Below, one piece after another: positions 5,862 to 13,804 of a DNA stretch of 19,062 bases. Source of the DNA: Chloroflexaceae bacterium UBA1466 (GTDB taxonomy: Bacteria; Chloroflexota; Chloroflexia; Chloroflexales; Chloroflexaceae); contig DCSM01000188.1 of NCBI GenBank assembly GCA_002325605.1, forward strand, positions 1 through 19,062, written 5' to 3'. Numbering within the stretch: the first letter of the stretch is position 1; each line of letters begins with the position of its first letter. The position numbers and the translations under genes were made by a program. Below the pieces are notes generated by a model. That model saw only the letters and a list, made by a program, of their open reading frames with translations, did no database searches and had not been told where the DNA came from.

Positions 5862-7756
5862 GGTTTTCCTCCAGCAGAAGTTTTTGGCACGCGAAAAAGC
5901 GAGATTGAATTAGTGAGCCAAACCGATTCAGCGTTCAGATTTGCAACATCAGCTGGCGTACCAATGATATAGACGTTTTCGTTGGGATAAAGGCGCTTAA
6001 TCCGCTTTTCCCAACTCTCATTTTCAGGTTCAGTAATGTCTAGCCAGATGTCGGGACGTTGATTTTCGACCAAACGCAGATATTGCAGCGTTGTCCCATG
6101 TTCCCAACGCACAATTACGGGTGCATTGGGTTCAATGTGAGTCAGCATAATCTCGCTGAAAGAGCGATAGAGTTTTTCCTTTGTCTTATCATTCAGAGGT
6201 GTTCCATTATAAACCCCATTGAAAACCAGATTAAGAATGATAAGCAGCAAGAAGGATTCGGCTCGAAAGAGAGGTTGTTGATATTTGGAGCCGTTTGGCG
6301 AATTCGGATCAATGATTCTGACGATTAACCTGCACCAAAAAGCGATTAGGCCCGCAAGCGCCTCGGCTCCCATGCCAATCCAGATTGCAAAAGGTAACAA
6401 AATAGGAATGAGAAACATATTTGCATCTTGGACAGCCCCACTTAGACTGACAAAATAGCCAAAAGTTATTGCTGCAACCCAAACTGTACCAAGCCATACT
6501 CTTGGTTGGCGGAGAAAGAGCGTAAAGCAGCCTAAAAGCCCCAAAATGATGTTAAATTGACCAAATTCAAGCCAGGTTTGTTGCCAAACGGTTTGGCTTG
6601 CAATTATTAAGTTCGGGAGATTTAAGGGAATGAAGATTGTATCCCGCATGGTTCCGCCAAAGAGATGATTGATGACGGTTGGCCAATCTTGGGGTGCGCC
6701 CCAGAAATAAAAACCTGGACTATAGCGTTGCAAACCGTAGTCAAGTCCATTAAAGGGCCCGTTGTGAGCAAACTGGGTTAAAACAAAAGCCCAAGGTGTT
6801 AAACCTACGCCAAAACAAAGTATAATGAAGGGTAAATAGCTTAGTTTTAGCTTAGGCTGAGTTTTTTTGGTCTCTATTTCAGCAAGACGGGCCGCAAAGT
6901 TTGAATTATAAGCTACAAAAGAAGCAGGATAGGGATCAGATTCGTCGTCTAATTTCTGATTTGAATATTTAGCTTTAATTTTTTGCTCAATTAGAGAAAA
7001 AAGAAGATAAAAAACAAGTAAGGGAGCAGCAATCAAGGCAAAAGAACCGTGATGACTAAAGCCTAAGCCCGCGACCAAAGCGGTCAAACCAAACCGTCCT
7101 GCGGTTTGCTTCGCCCATGCTCGCCCTAATGTCCAGGCCAAAAGCGCGATAAAGAAGGTGTTGAGCGTGTAAACCTCGGCGATGGTGGCCGCATTCCAAA
7201 GGCTGTGCGTGGCGGCCAGCGCGGTGGCGGCCACGGCTCCCGCAAGCAAGCTGCCCGTGACTTGCGTAGCAACCAACCCGATAATGGCAACGGTTGCCGC
7301 CCCAGCTACTGCCGAGACCAATGTAACGCGGTAGGCGAGGTCGCCAAAGGGAAGAAGTGTAAAGAGTTTGCCCAACAAAATGTAAAGTGGGTAGCCCGTT
7401 GGGTGGGGCACAGCGAGCAACGGAGCCGCAAACTGAAATTCAGCGCTATCGCCCGTGAGAACGGTTGGCGCAGCCGTCGAAACATAGAGATTCAAGGTAT
7501 AGATGAGAGCAAGGATTGCCAAAAGCACTCTTTGCCAGCGTACCAGAAAGGCTCGCAGGGGAATACTTACTCTTGGGGCAACATAGACTATTTCAGGGAT
7601 ATAGGTCGAGAAAAAAGCGTCATTCTTGCTCCAGTCCTGCGCGACGGAGGGCAATTGCGAACGGGTTTTCGTCGGGAGGGTCAGTTTCGTCGGGAGCAGT
7701 CGAATAGGCCGGAGAATTGTCCGGGGCGGGGGAAGATTCTTCATCGAGTTCGTCAT
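5858..7756 (-). CDS. DUF2723 polytopic membrane protein (GT117 / TMEM260-like)
   Basis: A multi-pass membrane protein (~632 aa) with the DUF2723 hallmarks near the first membrane helix: TVLTGDSAEFQFAAPLLA, then PHPTGYPLYILLGKLF, the HSLWNAATIAEVYTLN segment and GFSHHGS. About 10-11 hydrophobic segments precede a soluble C-terminus. Relatives include the GT-C-type TMEM260 O-mannosyltransferase, so membrane-linked glycosyl transfer is likely, but the substrate is unknown. ATG at 7756 is chosen because GGGAGG lies 3 nt upstream; TTG at 7771 and ATG at 7744 are alternatives. The first ~45 residues are basic and Pro/Thr/Leu-rich and lie inside the previous gene, making an unusual ~70-residue extension before the first helix. 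It overlaps murT by 4 nt. Confidence 0.85.
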   Translation of the reverse strand: MTNSMKNLPPPRTILRPIRLLPTKLTLPTKTRSQLPSVAQDWSKNDAFFSTYIPEIVYVAPRVSIPLRAFLVRWQRVLLAILALIYTLNLYVSTAAPTVLTGDSAEFQFAAPLLAVPHPTGYPLYILLGKLFTLLPFGDLAYRVTLVSAVAGAATVAIIGLVATQVTGSLLAGAVAATALAATHSLWNAATIAEVYTLNTFFIALLAWTLGRAWAKQTAGRFGLTALVAGLGFSHHGSFALIAAPLLVFYLLFSLIEQKIKAKYSNQKLDDESDPYPASFVAYNSNFAARLAEIETKKTQPKLKLSYLPFIILCFGVGLTPWAFVLTQFAHNGPFNGLDYGLQRYSPGFYFWGAPQDWPTVINHLFGGTMRDTIFIPLNLPNLIIASQTVWQQTWLEFGQFNIILGLLGCFTLFLRQPRVWLGTVWVAAITFGYFVSLSGAVQDANMFLIPILLPFAIWIGMGAEALAGLIAFWCRLIVRIIDPNSPNGSKYQQPLFRAESFLLLIILNLVFNGVYNGTPLNDKTKEKLYRSFSEIMLTHIEPNAPVIVRWEHGTTLQYLRLVENQRPDIWLDITEPENESWEKRIKRLYPNENVYIIGTPADVANLNAESVWLTNSISLFRVPKTSAGGKP

Positions 7757-8411
7757 CAGCCTCCCAATCAAGGGCTAAGTTTTCAGCGCCCACCAGGGCG
7801 ATAATGTCTTCAGCATTAAAACAGACCAAATCTATATTTTCGCCGTCTAAAGAGCGTTCTTTCAAAGCAGTGAGCAGTTTAATGTAAGAGCGAGCCTCCA
7901 AAGTGCCGGCCAAAGTCGATGGAGCCCGCGTTGGTGGCTCTGGGCCCGCCATCAGCATCGCAACTTCTTCGGCAGTTGGAATGCCCGTATTGACCAACAA
8001 AATCGTGCAATGGACAAGCGGATAGAGCAAATGTAAAATTGTTCGCGTCTCTTGAAGCTGCCCCACGGCTCGCCCCACGCTGCTTGCTGCGCGACTAGCC
8101 TTGATTTCAAAAACCCAGGCTGTGCGTTTATCTTCAAGAATGAGCGCGTCTAGCTCCCGATATTTGATCACAGCCCGCCGCCCTTGCCGCTCCTCATATT
8201 CCAAAATGCGTTGGTCTGTCAAAGTAAACTGCTCCGCCAGCCACTTTCGCAAAGCAGATTCAGCTTGGTCGCCAAAAAGATCTCTTTGGCGAGGGAGATG
8301 AATCGGGCGATAATTGCTGCGTTGGAGCTTGAACCCCGCAACATAGTCCCGATAACGGCGATCTTCGGCGGTGATCAAACGCGGACGAGCATAGCTTATT
8401 TTCTTTTTCAA
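7620..8411 (-). CDS. Uncharacterised PD-(D/E)XK-fold protein, possible nuclease
   Basis: A protein of about 263 aa. Near residues 85-120 it has ELDALILEDKRTAWVFEIKAS, the Asp-x(n)-Glu-x-Lys arrangement of restriction-endonuclease-like nucleases, followed by a GQLQE stretch like the Gln of the extended motif. An upstream Glu (GDQAESALRKWL) could complete the active site. The C-terminal ~50 residues are acidic and Pro-rich, probably disordered, and are encoded in the overlap with the DUF2723 gene. TTG at 8411 overlaps the proC stop (TTGA) and follows a GAGAAGAG purine stretch; TTG at 8438 lacks a ribosome binding site. It is not a recognised named family. It sits in an operon with an AddB-like helicase/nuclease, so a DNA-processing role is plausible but not shown. 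Confidence 0.65.
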   Translation of the reverse strand: MKKKISYARPRLITAEDRRYRDYVAGFKLQRSNYRPIHLPRQRDLFGDQAESALRKWLAEQFTLTDQRILEYEERQGRRAVIKYRELDALILEDKRTAWVFEIKASRAASSVGRAVGQLQETRTILHLLYPLVHCTILLVNTGIPTAEEVAMLMAGPEPPTRAPSTLAGTLEARSYIKLLTALKERSLDGENIDLVCFNAEDIIALVGAENLALDWEADDELDEESSPAPDNSPAYSTAPDETDPPDENPFAIALRRAGLEQE

Positions 8412-9262
8412 GGCTCTTCTCGCTTTCCTAAAGCACAAGCACGGTTATAAGCCGCCCAAATTGCATTGTTCAATGTGGTACGGATATTCCCCCGCTCTAA
8501 TTCGCTGAGAGCCGCCGCAGTTGTCCCGCCTGGCGAAGTAACTGCATTTCGCAACTGAGCAGGGTGCAAACCTGTTTGTTGCGCGTAAAGCACAGAACCT
8601 AACATCGTTTGATAGACTAATTCTTGCGCTTTTGGGCGCGTAAAGCCTAACTGAACTCCTGAATCAATCATGGCTTCAAGGATTAAGAAGATATAAGCAG
8701 GGCCACTACCATTAAGAGCCGTAGCCATATCTAAATAATGCTCATCTTCCACATATAATTCTTGGCCCAAGGCTTGAAAAATCGTTTTGGCCCATTGATT
8801 TTGCTCTGTTGTAACATTAGGCGTAGCAGTCCAAACCGTCATGCCCGCCCCAATCTGAGCGGGCGTGTTGGGCATAGCTCGTACAATCGCTCTATCCACC
8901 AGATAACTTGCAAAAACACTAAGCGGCACGCCTGCTGCAATCGAAATCGCTAAAGCACCTGGCTGCAAAGTATAGCGCAACGTAGGGACAATTTGCGGAA
9001 TCATTTGCGGTTTGACGGCAAAAATAAGAACGTCAGCCAAACTTGCGGCTTCATTGAGATCAGGGCTGATTTGAATTTTATACTTAGCTTCAAGATACTT
9101 CTGGCGTTCAGAAGAAGGTTCAACAACCCTAATTTGCGTGGCAGAAACAACTTCTTTGGCCAAGAGTCCGCTCAGAATTGCCTCACCCATCGCGCCAGCA
9201 CCAAGCAAAGTAAGGCTAAGTTGCGGATAAACTGCTTTATTCAGCGATTTCATTGGTTTCAT
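8408..9262 (-). CDS. proC: Pyrroline-5-carboxylate reductase
   Basis: This is the last step of proline synthesis, NAD(P)H-dependent reduction of 1-pyrroline-5-carboxylate in the cytoplasm. The Rossmann motif LLGAGAMGEAI is at about 20-30. Other family blocks are AVKPQ, ISIAAGVPL, RAMPNTPAQIGAGMT, TALNGSGPAYIFLILEAMID and the signature TSPGGTTAAALSELE near the C-terminus. The length (~284 aa) is normal. Starts GTG 9265, ATG 9262 and ATG 9253 are close together; ATG 9262 is chosen. The 5' end overlaps the end of the AddB-like gene by about 26 nt, so it is probably co-transcribed with it. No other proline genes are nearby. Confidence 0.95.
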   Translation of the reverse strand: MKPMKSLNKAVYPQLSLTLLGAGAMGEAILSGLLAKEVVSATQIRVVEPSSERQKYLEAKYKIQISPDLNEAASLADVLIFAVKPQMIPQIVPTLRYTLQPGALAISIAAGVPLSVFASYLVDRAIVRAMPNTPAQIGAGMTVWTATPNVTTEQNQWAKTIFQALGQELYVEDEHYLDMATALNGSGPAYIFLILEAMIDSGVQLGFTRPKAQELVYQTMLGSVLYAQQTGLHPAQLRNAVTSPGGTTAAALSELERGNIRTTLNNAIWAAYNRACALGKREEP

Positions 9263-12200
9263 CACTTTCTAAGCTTTCTGAAAACTCATCTCGTTTGGCA
9301 GGATTCAGCCGACAAATAGATTCAAAAGCACAACCAGGTGTACACTTTTCGCGGGGCTTCACAGGAAAGTACCCAGTTTGCACGCCTTGCACCACGGAAG
9401 TAACCCCTGTGTGCATCGCAGCCAGCGCCTGCTCCCGATTTTGGGAAGTAAGGGCCGCGCTAAATTTCCCGCTCCCGATGTGCAGAAAAGCTGCTTGACT
9501 AACCGCTTGCCCTGGAAAGATTTTCTCGGCAGCGAGAAGATAGATCGGCAATTGAACATCTAAACCGTTTAATGTCCGTTTCAAAGATTGCGGCGCGTTA
9601 CTACTCTTGTAGTCTATGACCGCCAAAAGTCCCGTAGCTGCCTGGTCAATGCGGTCAATACGGCCCGCAACTTGCACCTCACCCAGCGCGGAGTTTGTTT
9701 GAATGGCCAGCGGTGCAAAGCGTTGCTCCAGCGCCAGCGGGCGAAATTCAACCCAAATTTTGCCCTTCTGAATCACAATCCGCAACGCTTGTTCTAGGCG
9801 CTGTTGAATTTCTTTCTGCTCCCAAGCCCAAAAGGGGCCAGGGTAAAAATGATACTTCTGCGGGGCATCAACTAAAACTTTTGCTGCCGCAGCATTGACT
9901 GATTCAACGATTGTTTGTTCATTCTCCTGCGTAAATGTCAAGCCTTGCTTAATCCAATTTTGCCCCGCTTCAGCCAAAATCCCGTGGTAAATTCGCCCCC
10001 GTACAGCCCGATCTAGCCCTTCTTCTGGCTCATTCTGCGCCTCTATTTTGAAAATATGCGCCGCTAAAAAGCGAAAAGGACAGGTAATATAGTCGTTAAA
10101 CTGCGTTACACTCCAATGATAATCTTTTGAATTTTGCTCAAGCTGCTCTAGCAGAGAAGAATTAGTTATCAAACCTTCAAAAAGCGTATAGGGAGTCGTC
10201 TCCTCACGCCTCTTTTCGATTCCAGAAGCTCGCTTGACATGCTGATAAAGCGAAGAAAGACTTGAGGCTTTATAAATTTCAGGGAAATCTTTATTTTGCG
10301 AGATCAAAGCTACAAGCTTTTCTTGTGCTGAAACAGCTTCTTCCCAGGTCGGGACACTTCCTGCTTTAATTCGCAATGGGATTAAGGGTTGAACTAAAGC
10401 CTGCAACGCGGTCATGAAGGGCGAAGGCGATAAAGAATTGCCCTTTTCGTCCAAGTAAGGGCGCGTCAAAGCTAGGCTTTGACGCGCCCGCGCCACCGTT
10501 TCCAAAAAGAGCGTTTGCTCTTCAGCAGGGTCAGGCGGCGGCAAATGCAGCCCGCGCTGGGCCAACAACGCCCGTTCGCGCCGACTATAAAAGGGTGGAT
10601 TAGACGGAAGTGGAGGGAAATCCCCTTCGACCAGCCCTAGCAAAACAACATGGTCAAAATGCAAGCCTCGCGCCGCTTTAGCCATCATTGCCGCCACAAA
10701 GCCAGGCTTGGGAAGACTTTGGCCGTAGCGGACATCTTTCAAAAGAGTATTCAATTCGGCCAAAAAAGCGCGGTAATTCACAGGTGGCTTCTTTAGAATC
10801 GTCGTTGCTTGGGCATAAATGTAAAGCAAATCTTGCAGCGAACGCCAGGGAGAATCCATTTCAGCTTTATCGGCGATGATTTTTCGGGCCTCGCCAACCG
10901 CAGGAAAGTTAATTTTTTCCTGGATCCAAGCCACATAATCTGCAACGGTGGCCGAGGAAGGCGGATTCAACCATTCCTTAAAGCGCTTGAGCAAAGCCAA
11001 AAGCGCCGCCGCTTCAGGAGCCAAAAGAGGCGAGGTTTTTCCCAAACCAGGCAAAATATCAGTATTAGGGTCAAGGCTTTCCAGGAGTTTGCACATCCTT
11101 TCAAAGCGTACACTGCCCCCCGAATCTCGTGTAACGCGCTCTAACTGGCTGGCGGCTAGGTCAAAATCCCCAAAATCAAGAGCGTGGGCCGCAGACAGAA
11201 CCAAACGACCATCGGCAAAACTGCGCCAAACTTCACTTAATAAGCGACGCGGATAGTTTTCAAGCGGCAAACGCAACAAAAGCAGAAAAGCAGCAATTGG
11301 TGGAGCTTCAATAAGCGGTAAACCGCTATAGAAAGTAATTGGAAGTTTATATTCAGCGGCTATCTCGTGCAAAAGAGGTTCGTAGCGCAGGCTATTACGG
11401 AAGAAAAGAGCAATTTCTTCAGCTTTAACGCCCTTTTTCAGAAGCGAATGGACATGGCGCAGCGCCGCCCGTACTTCGCGCTCCCTGTCAGCAGCTTCGA
11501 TCAATTTGATTTTACCTGCGGTATCTGGAAGCGCTTGCGGCTCAAGCGCAAAAAGTTGCTCTTGAAGATAGTGTAAAATCGGCGCAGCAGGATTGAAAGG
11601 ACTTATTTCTACAACTTTAGGCTGAAATTTGGCAAATAATTGGTCGTAAGTTCGATTAAAACGCCGCTGGGCTGGGCGTTTATCAGGTGTCCAGGTGAGC
11701 GTAATTGTAGTTTTAGCGACCTGACGAGTTAATTCTGTCAGAAAATCAAGCTGTAAAGGTGTAAACTCATCGAATCCATCAATAACTAAAGTGCTAAAAC
11801 CACAAAGTAAAGAGGGATTGTTCCGTAGAGCAGCTTTGGCCAAAGTCAAACGCCGCGCTGCATCGGCCAGATTAAAAGTCTCCAGAGCCGCCGCATAAGC
11901 CACGTAGATCGTGCTTAATTCCGCATCATAAGGCGTAATTTCAGCCTGGGCCAAAGTTTGCGGGACAATTTCTGCCGCTCGCGCTTCAATGAGCAGATCG
12001 TCAAGCCGCTCCAGAAACCCAGGTTTGGTTGCCACCTTTGCAAAAAGAGGCAATTTACCTGCATTTGCCAATTCTTGCACTACATTTTCAAGCAAGAGCG
12101 TGTGCAAAGTTTTGCTCAGATCAAGCACTTTGCTTTTGGCCAGTTGGAGAATCAGTTGCGCGAGGCCTGCAAAATTGCGAACCACAAGCCGCGATTTTTT

Positions 12201-12383
12201 GTGGAGGCGAGCCGTGAGATATTTTTGCTGCGCTTCACTGGGCACTAAGACCAAAGCTCGCCCAGTGCGATCTTCTTGCAAATATGCTAAAATGGTCTCC
12301 GTCTTACCCGAACTCACCGGGCCGACCAAAAGCGTGATGGGAACCGAAGAATGCGCCTGTAGTTCTGGGGCTAAATTTCGCAT
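9237..12383 (-). CDS. AddB/RexB-like helicase-nuclease with PD-(D/E)XK domain
   Basis: The 1048-aa protein begins with a Walker A loop GPVSSGKT (21-28) and a VLVPSEAQQKYL segment as in AddB. It then has helicase-like regions, and near the C-terminus a RecB-family nuclease domain with GRIDRID (907-913, Asp910) and VIDYKS (Asp924, Lys926). Four cysteines match the iron-staple of AddB: Cys768 (ITCPFRF), then Cys1014, Cys1018 and Cys1024 (CTPGCAFESIC). AddAB resects double-strand breaks for recombination. No addA partner is in the window, and the protein is somewhat shorter than B. subtilis AddB. The start is ATG at 12383 with GAGG 8 nt upstream and a TATAAT box at 12423-12428. It is the first gene of a five-gene overlapping operon. 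Confidence 0.85.
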   Translation of the reverse strand: MRNLAPELQAHSSVPITLLVGPVSSGKTETILAYLQEDRTGRALVLVPSEAQQKYLTARLHKKSRLVVRNFAGLAQLILQLAKSKVLDLSKTLHTLLLENVVQELANAGKLPLFAKVATKPGFLERLDDLLIEARAAEIVPQTLAQAEITPYDAELSTIYVAYAAALETFNLADAARRLTLAKAALRNNPSLLCGFSTLVIDGFDEFTPLQLDFLTELTRQVAKTTITLTWTPDKRPAQRRFNRTYDQLFAKFQPKVVEISPFNPAAPILHYLQEQLFALEPQALPDTAGKIKLIEAADREREVRAALRHVHSLLKKGVKAEEIALFFRNSLRYEPLLHEIAAEYKLPITFYSGLPLIEAPPIAAFLLLLRLPLENYPRRLLSEVWRSFADGRLVLSAAHALDFGDFDLAASQLERVTRDSGGSVRFERMCKLLESLDPNTDILPGLGKTSPLLAPEAAALLALLKRFKEWLNPPSSATVADYVAWIQEKINFPAVGEARKIIADKAEMDSPWRSLQDLLYIYAQATTILKKPPVNYRAFLAELNTLLKDVRYGQSLPKPGFVAAMMAKAARGLHFDHVVLLGLVEGDFPPLPSNPPFYSRRERALLAQRGLHLPPPDPAEEQTLFLETVARARQSLALTRPYLDEKGNSLSPSPFMTALQALVQPLIPLRIKAGSVPTWEEAVSAQEKLVALISQNKDFPEIYKASSLSSLYQHVKRASGIEKRREETTPYTLFEGLITNSSLLEQLEQNSKDYHWSVTQFNDYITCPFRFLAAHIFKIEAQNEPEEGLDRAVRGRIYHGILAEAGQNWIKQGLTFTQENEQTIVESVNAAAAKVLVDAPQKYHFYPGPFWAWEQKEIQQRLEQALRIVIQKGKIWVEFRPLALEQRFAPLAIQTNSALGEVQVAGRIDRIDQAATGLLAVIDYKSSNAPQSLKRTLNGLDVQLPIYLLAAEKIFPGQAVSQAAFLHIGSGKFSAALTSQNREQALAAMHTGVTSVVQGVQTGYFPVKPREKCTPGCAFESICRLNPAKRDEFSESLESDETNEIAE

Positions 12384-12420
12384 GATCTGGGCCTCAAGCT
12401 ACACACTCTTATTCGCTGCG

Positions 12421-12430
12421 CTATTATAAC
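12421..12430. promoter_or_regulatory. Shared -10 region of divergent addB-like and PIG-L genes
   Basis: CTATTATAAC reads as TATAAT on the minus strand (12423-12428), placing a start near 12416 for the AddB-like operon, and as TATAAC/TATTAT on the plus strand for the PIG-L gene. No good -35 was found for either direction. Overlapping -10 boxes would make the two transcripts compete. Confidence 0.5.
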
Positions 12431-12457
12431 AGAGGAATGCTCTAATGAGGATAAATA

Positions 12458-13378
12458 ATGCCTGCTTTTCATGAGTTTGAAAGACTCTTTCCCAAAGAAC
12501 CACTTTTGGGGCCAAGTGCATTGGAAACCCATCCCCGCATTTTGGCGGTTTTGGCCCACCCCGATGACGAGTCGTTTGGAATGGGCGGAACTTTAGCATT
12601 CTACGCTTGGTCAGGGGCGCAAGTCTTTTTGGTCTGTGCCACGAATGGCGATTTGGGCGAAGTAGCCCCCGAATTTTTGCACGGTTACGCTTCGGTGGTC
12701 GAGCGGCGCAAAGCCGAACTTTGCAAAGCCGCCGAAAGTTTGGGGCTGGCGGGAGTTTACATGTTGGGCTACCGCGACTCTGGAATGCCAGGCTCGCCTG
12801 ACAATCAGCATCCGCAAGCGTTGGCGGCTGCGCCTTTGGATGAGGTGGCGGCCCGTGTAACCCAATACATTCGCCTGTTGCGCCCGCACGTTGTTTTGAC
12901 TTTTGACCCGATTGGCGGCTATCGCCACCCAGATCATATCGTTGCCCATCATGCGACAGTCAAAGCTTTTCACGCAGCGGCTGATTCGCAAGTTTATCCT
13001 AGCGATTTAGCACCTTATCAGCCCCAAAAACTCTATTTTCACTTGATCTCAAGGACCTTTTTGCGCTTAGGAGTCATTTTAATGCGGCTTTTCGGCAAAG
13101 ACCCCAAGCGTTTTGGGCGCAATGGCGATATAAATTTAGCGGCTTTGGCGAAAGAGGATTTTCCCGTCCATGCTCAAATCAGTTATCGGCTGGTGGAAAA
13201 GCAGAGAAAAGCGGCAGCTTTGGCCCACGCCAGCCAAATGAGCGGGCCAGGAGTTGCGGGGGGTGTTTTTGAGCGCATTTTACGCTTTTTTGGCTCGAAA
13301 GACCAATTTATGCGGGCTTATCCCGCACCAGAGCCAGGCTTGCATGAAAGCGATTTGCTTGCAGATGTCAGGATTTAG
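12458..13378 (+). CDS. PIG-L family (LmbE-like) deacetylase
   Basis: A zinc-dependent N-deacetylase of the PIG-L/MshB family, 306 aa. The metal motif AHPDDE is at 33-38 (His34, Asp37 as ligands, Asp36 as likely base), and the second metal motif GYRHPDHIVAH at 155-164 contains His160. Other family blocks are LVCATNGDLGE (~58-68), RKAEL (~84-88) and LGYRDSGMPG (~103-112). Family members deacetylate N-acetylglucosamine conjugates such as those leading to mycothiol, bacillithiol or GPI-like lipids; the substrate here cannot be decided. ATG at 12458 follows TGAGGA at normal spacing. It is divergent from the AddB-like operon and has no obvious pathway partner nearby. Confidence 0.92.
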   Translation: MPAFHEFERLFPKEPLLGPSALETHPRILAVLAHPDDESFGMGGTLAFYAWSGAQVFLVCATNGDLGEVAPEFLHGYASVVERRKAELCKAAESLGLAGVYMLGYRDSGMPGSPDNQHPQALAAAPLDEVAARVTQYIRLLRPHVVLTFDPIGGYRHPDHIVAHHATVKAFHAAADSQVYPSDLAPYQPQKLYFHLISRTFLRLGVILMRLFGKDPKRFGRNGDINLAALAKEDFPVHAQISYRLVEKQRKAAALAHASQMSGPGVAGGVFERILRFFGSKDQFMRAYPAPEPGLHESDLLADVRI

Positions 13379-13447
13379 TTGCATATACATTTGTGCAATC
13401 TGAGAGCAGTTATAGTTTTGATAGTGGATGTTTCACTCGAAGTGTAG

Positions 13448-13453
13448 TATAAT
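13448..13453 (+). promoter_or_regulatory. -10 box of the GlsB-like gene
   Basis: A perfect TATAAT, 33 nt before the ATG. At 17 bp spacing the -35 position (TGGATG, 13425-13430) matches only half of TTGACA, so it may depend on an activator or an alternative sigma factor. Confidence 0.5.
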
Positions 13454-13486
13454 GAATTACTTAGTTGTAAGAAAGGGACAAATACT

Positions 13487-13741
13487 ATGGGCATTCTAAG
13501 TTGGATTGTCTTTGGGGCGTTAGCAGGCTGGGTCGCAGGCATGATTGTGGGTACGAGCGGGAGGCAAGGCTTGCTCACGAATATCATCGTCGGGATTGTC
13601 GGGGCTTTCATCGGCGGCTTTTTAATGAGCCTCGTCACGAAGACAAATTTTGGATTTAACTGGAGTTGGGAAAGCTTTGCAGTCGCCGTGGTTGGCTCAG
13701 TCTTATTGCTAGTGATTACGGGGGCAGGAAAAAGATTCTAA
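13487..13741 (+). CDS. GlsB/YeaQ/YmgE family stress-response membrane protein
   Basis: An 84-aa, very hydrophobic, Gly-rich protein with the family pattern GILSWIVFGALAGWVAGMI, NIIVGIVGAFIGGFL and a third hydrophobic segment VAVVGSVLLLVITGA, so three membrane helices. These transglycosylase-associated proteins are membrane proteins linked to stress, with no proven enzymatic role. The ATG is preceded by GAAAGGGA. It is a single-gene unit with its own promoter and a strong terminator. Confidence 0.93.
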   Translation: MGILSWIVFGALAGWVAGMIVGTSGRQGLLTNIIVGIVGAFIGGFLMSLVTKTNFGFNWSWESFAVAVVGSVLLLVITGAGKRF

Positions 13742-13757
13742 AGCTGTTCAAAAGGTA

Positions 13758-13803
13758 AGAGAGGCCCAAAAGGTTTTGAAAACCCTTTGGGCCTCTTTTT
13801 TTT
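13758..13803 (+). terminator. Strong rho-independent terminator after the GlsB-like gene
   Basis: A 10-bp stem (13761-13770 with 13786-13795, GAGGCCCAAA/TTTGGGCCTC) continues after one mismatch into a GGTTT/AAACC helix. It is followed by an eight-T run on the plus strand. It lies between convergent genes, and the stem could also serve the minus-strand lipoprotein gene ending at 13805, although the T run is on the plus side only. Confidence 0.92.
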
Positions 13804-13804
13804 C

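Noticed and set aside
7205..7804. A 199-codon plus-strand frame opposite the DUF2723 and nuclease genes
   Set aside because: Antisense shadow of two well-supported genes, with low-complexity Gly/Arg-rich translation and no family match.
13375..13638. An 87-codon minus-strand frame opposite the GlsB-like gene
   Set aside because: Antisense shadow; the plus-strand gene has a promoter, ribosome binding site, clear family match and terminator.
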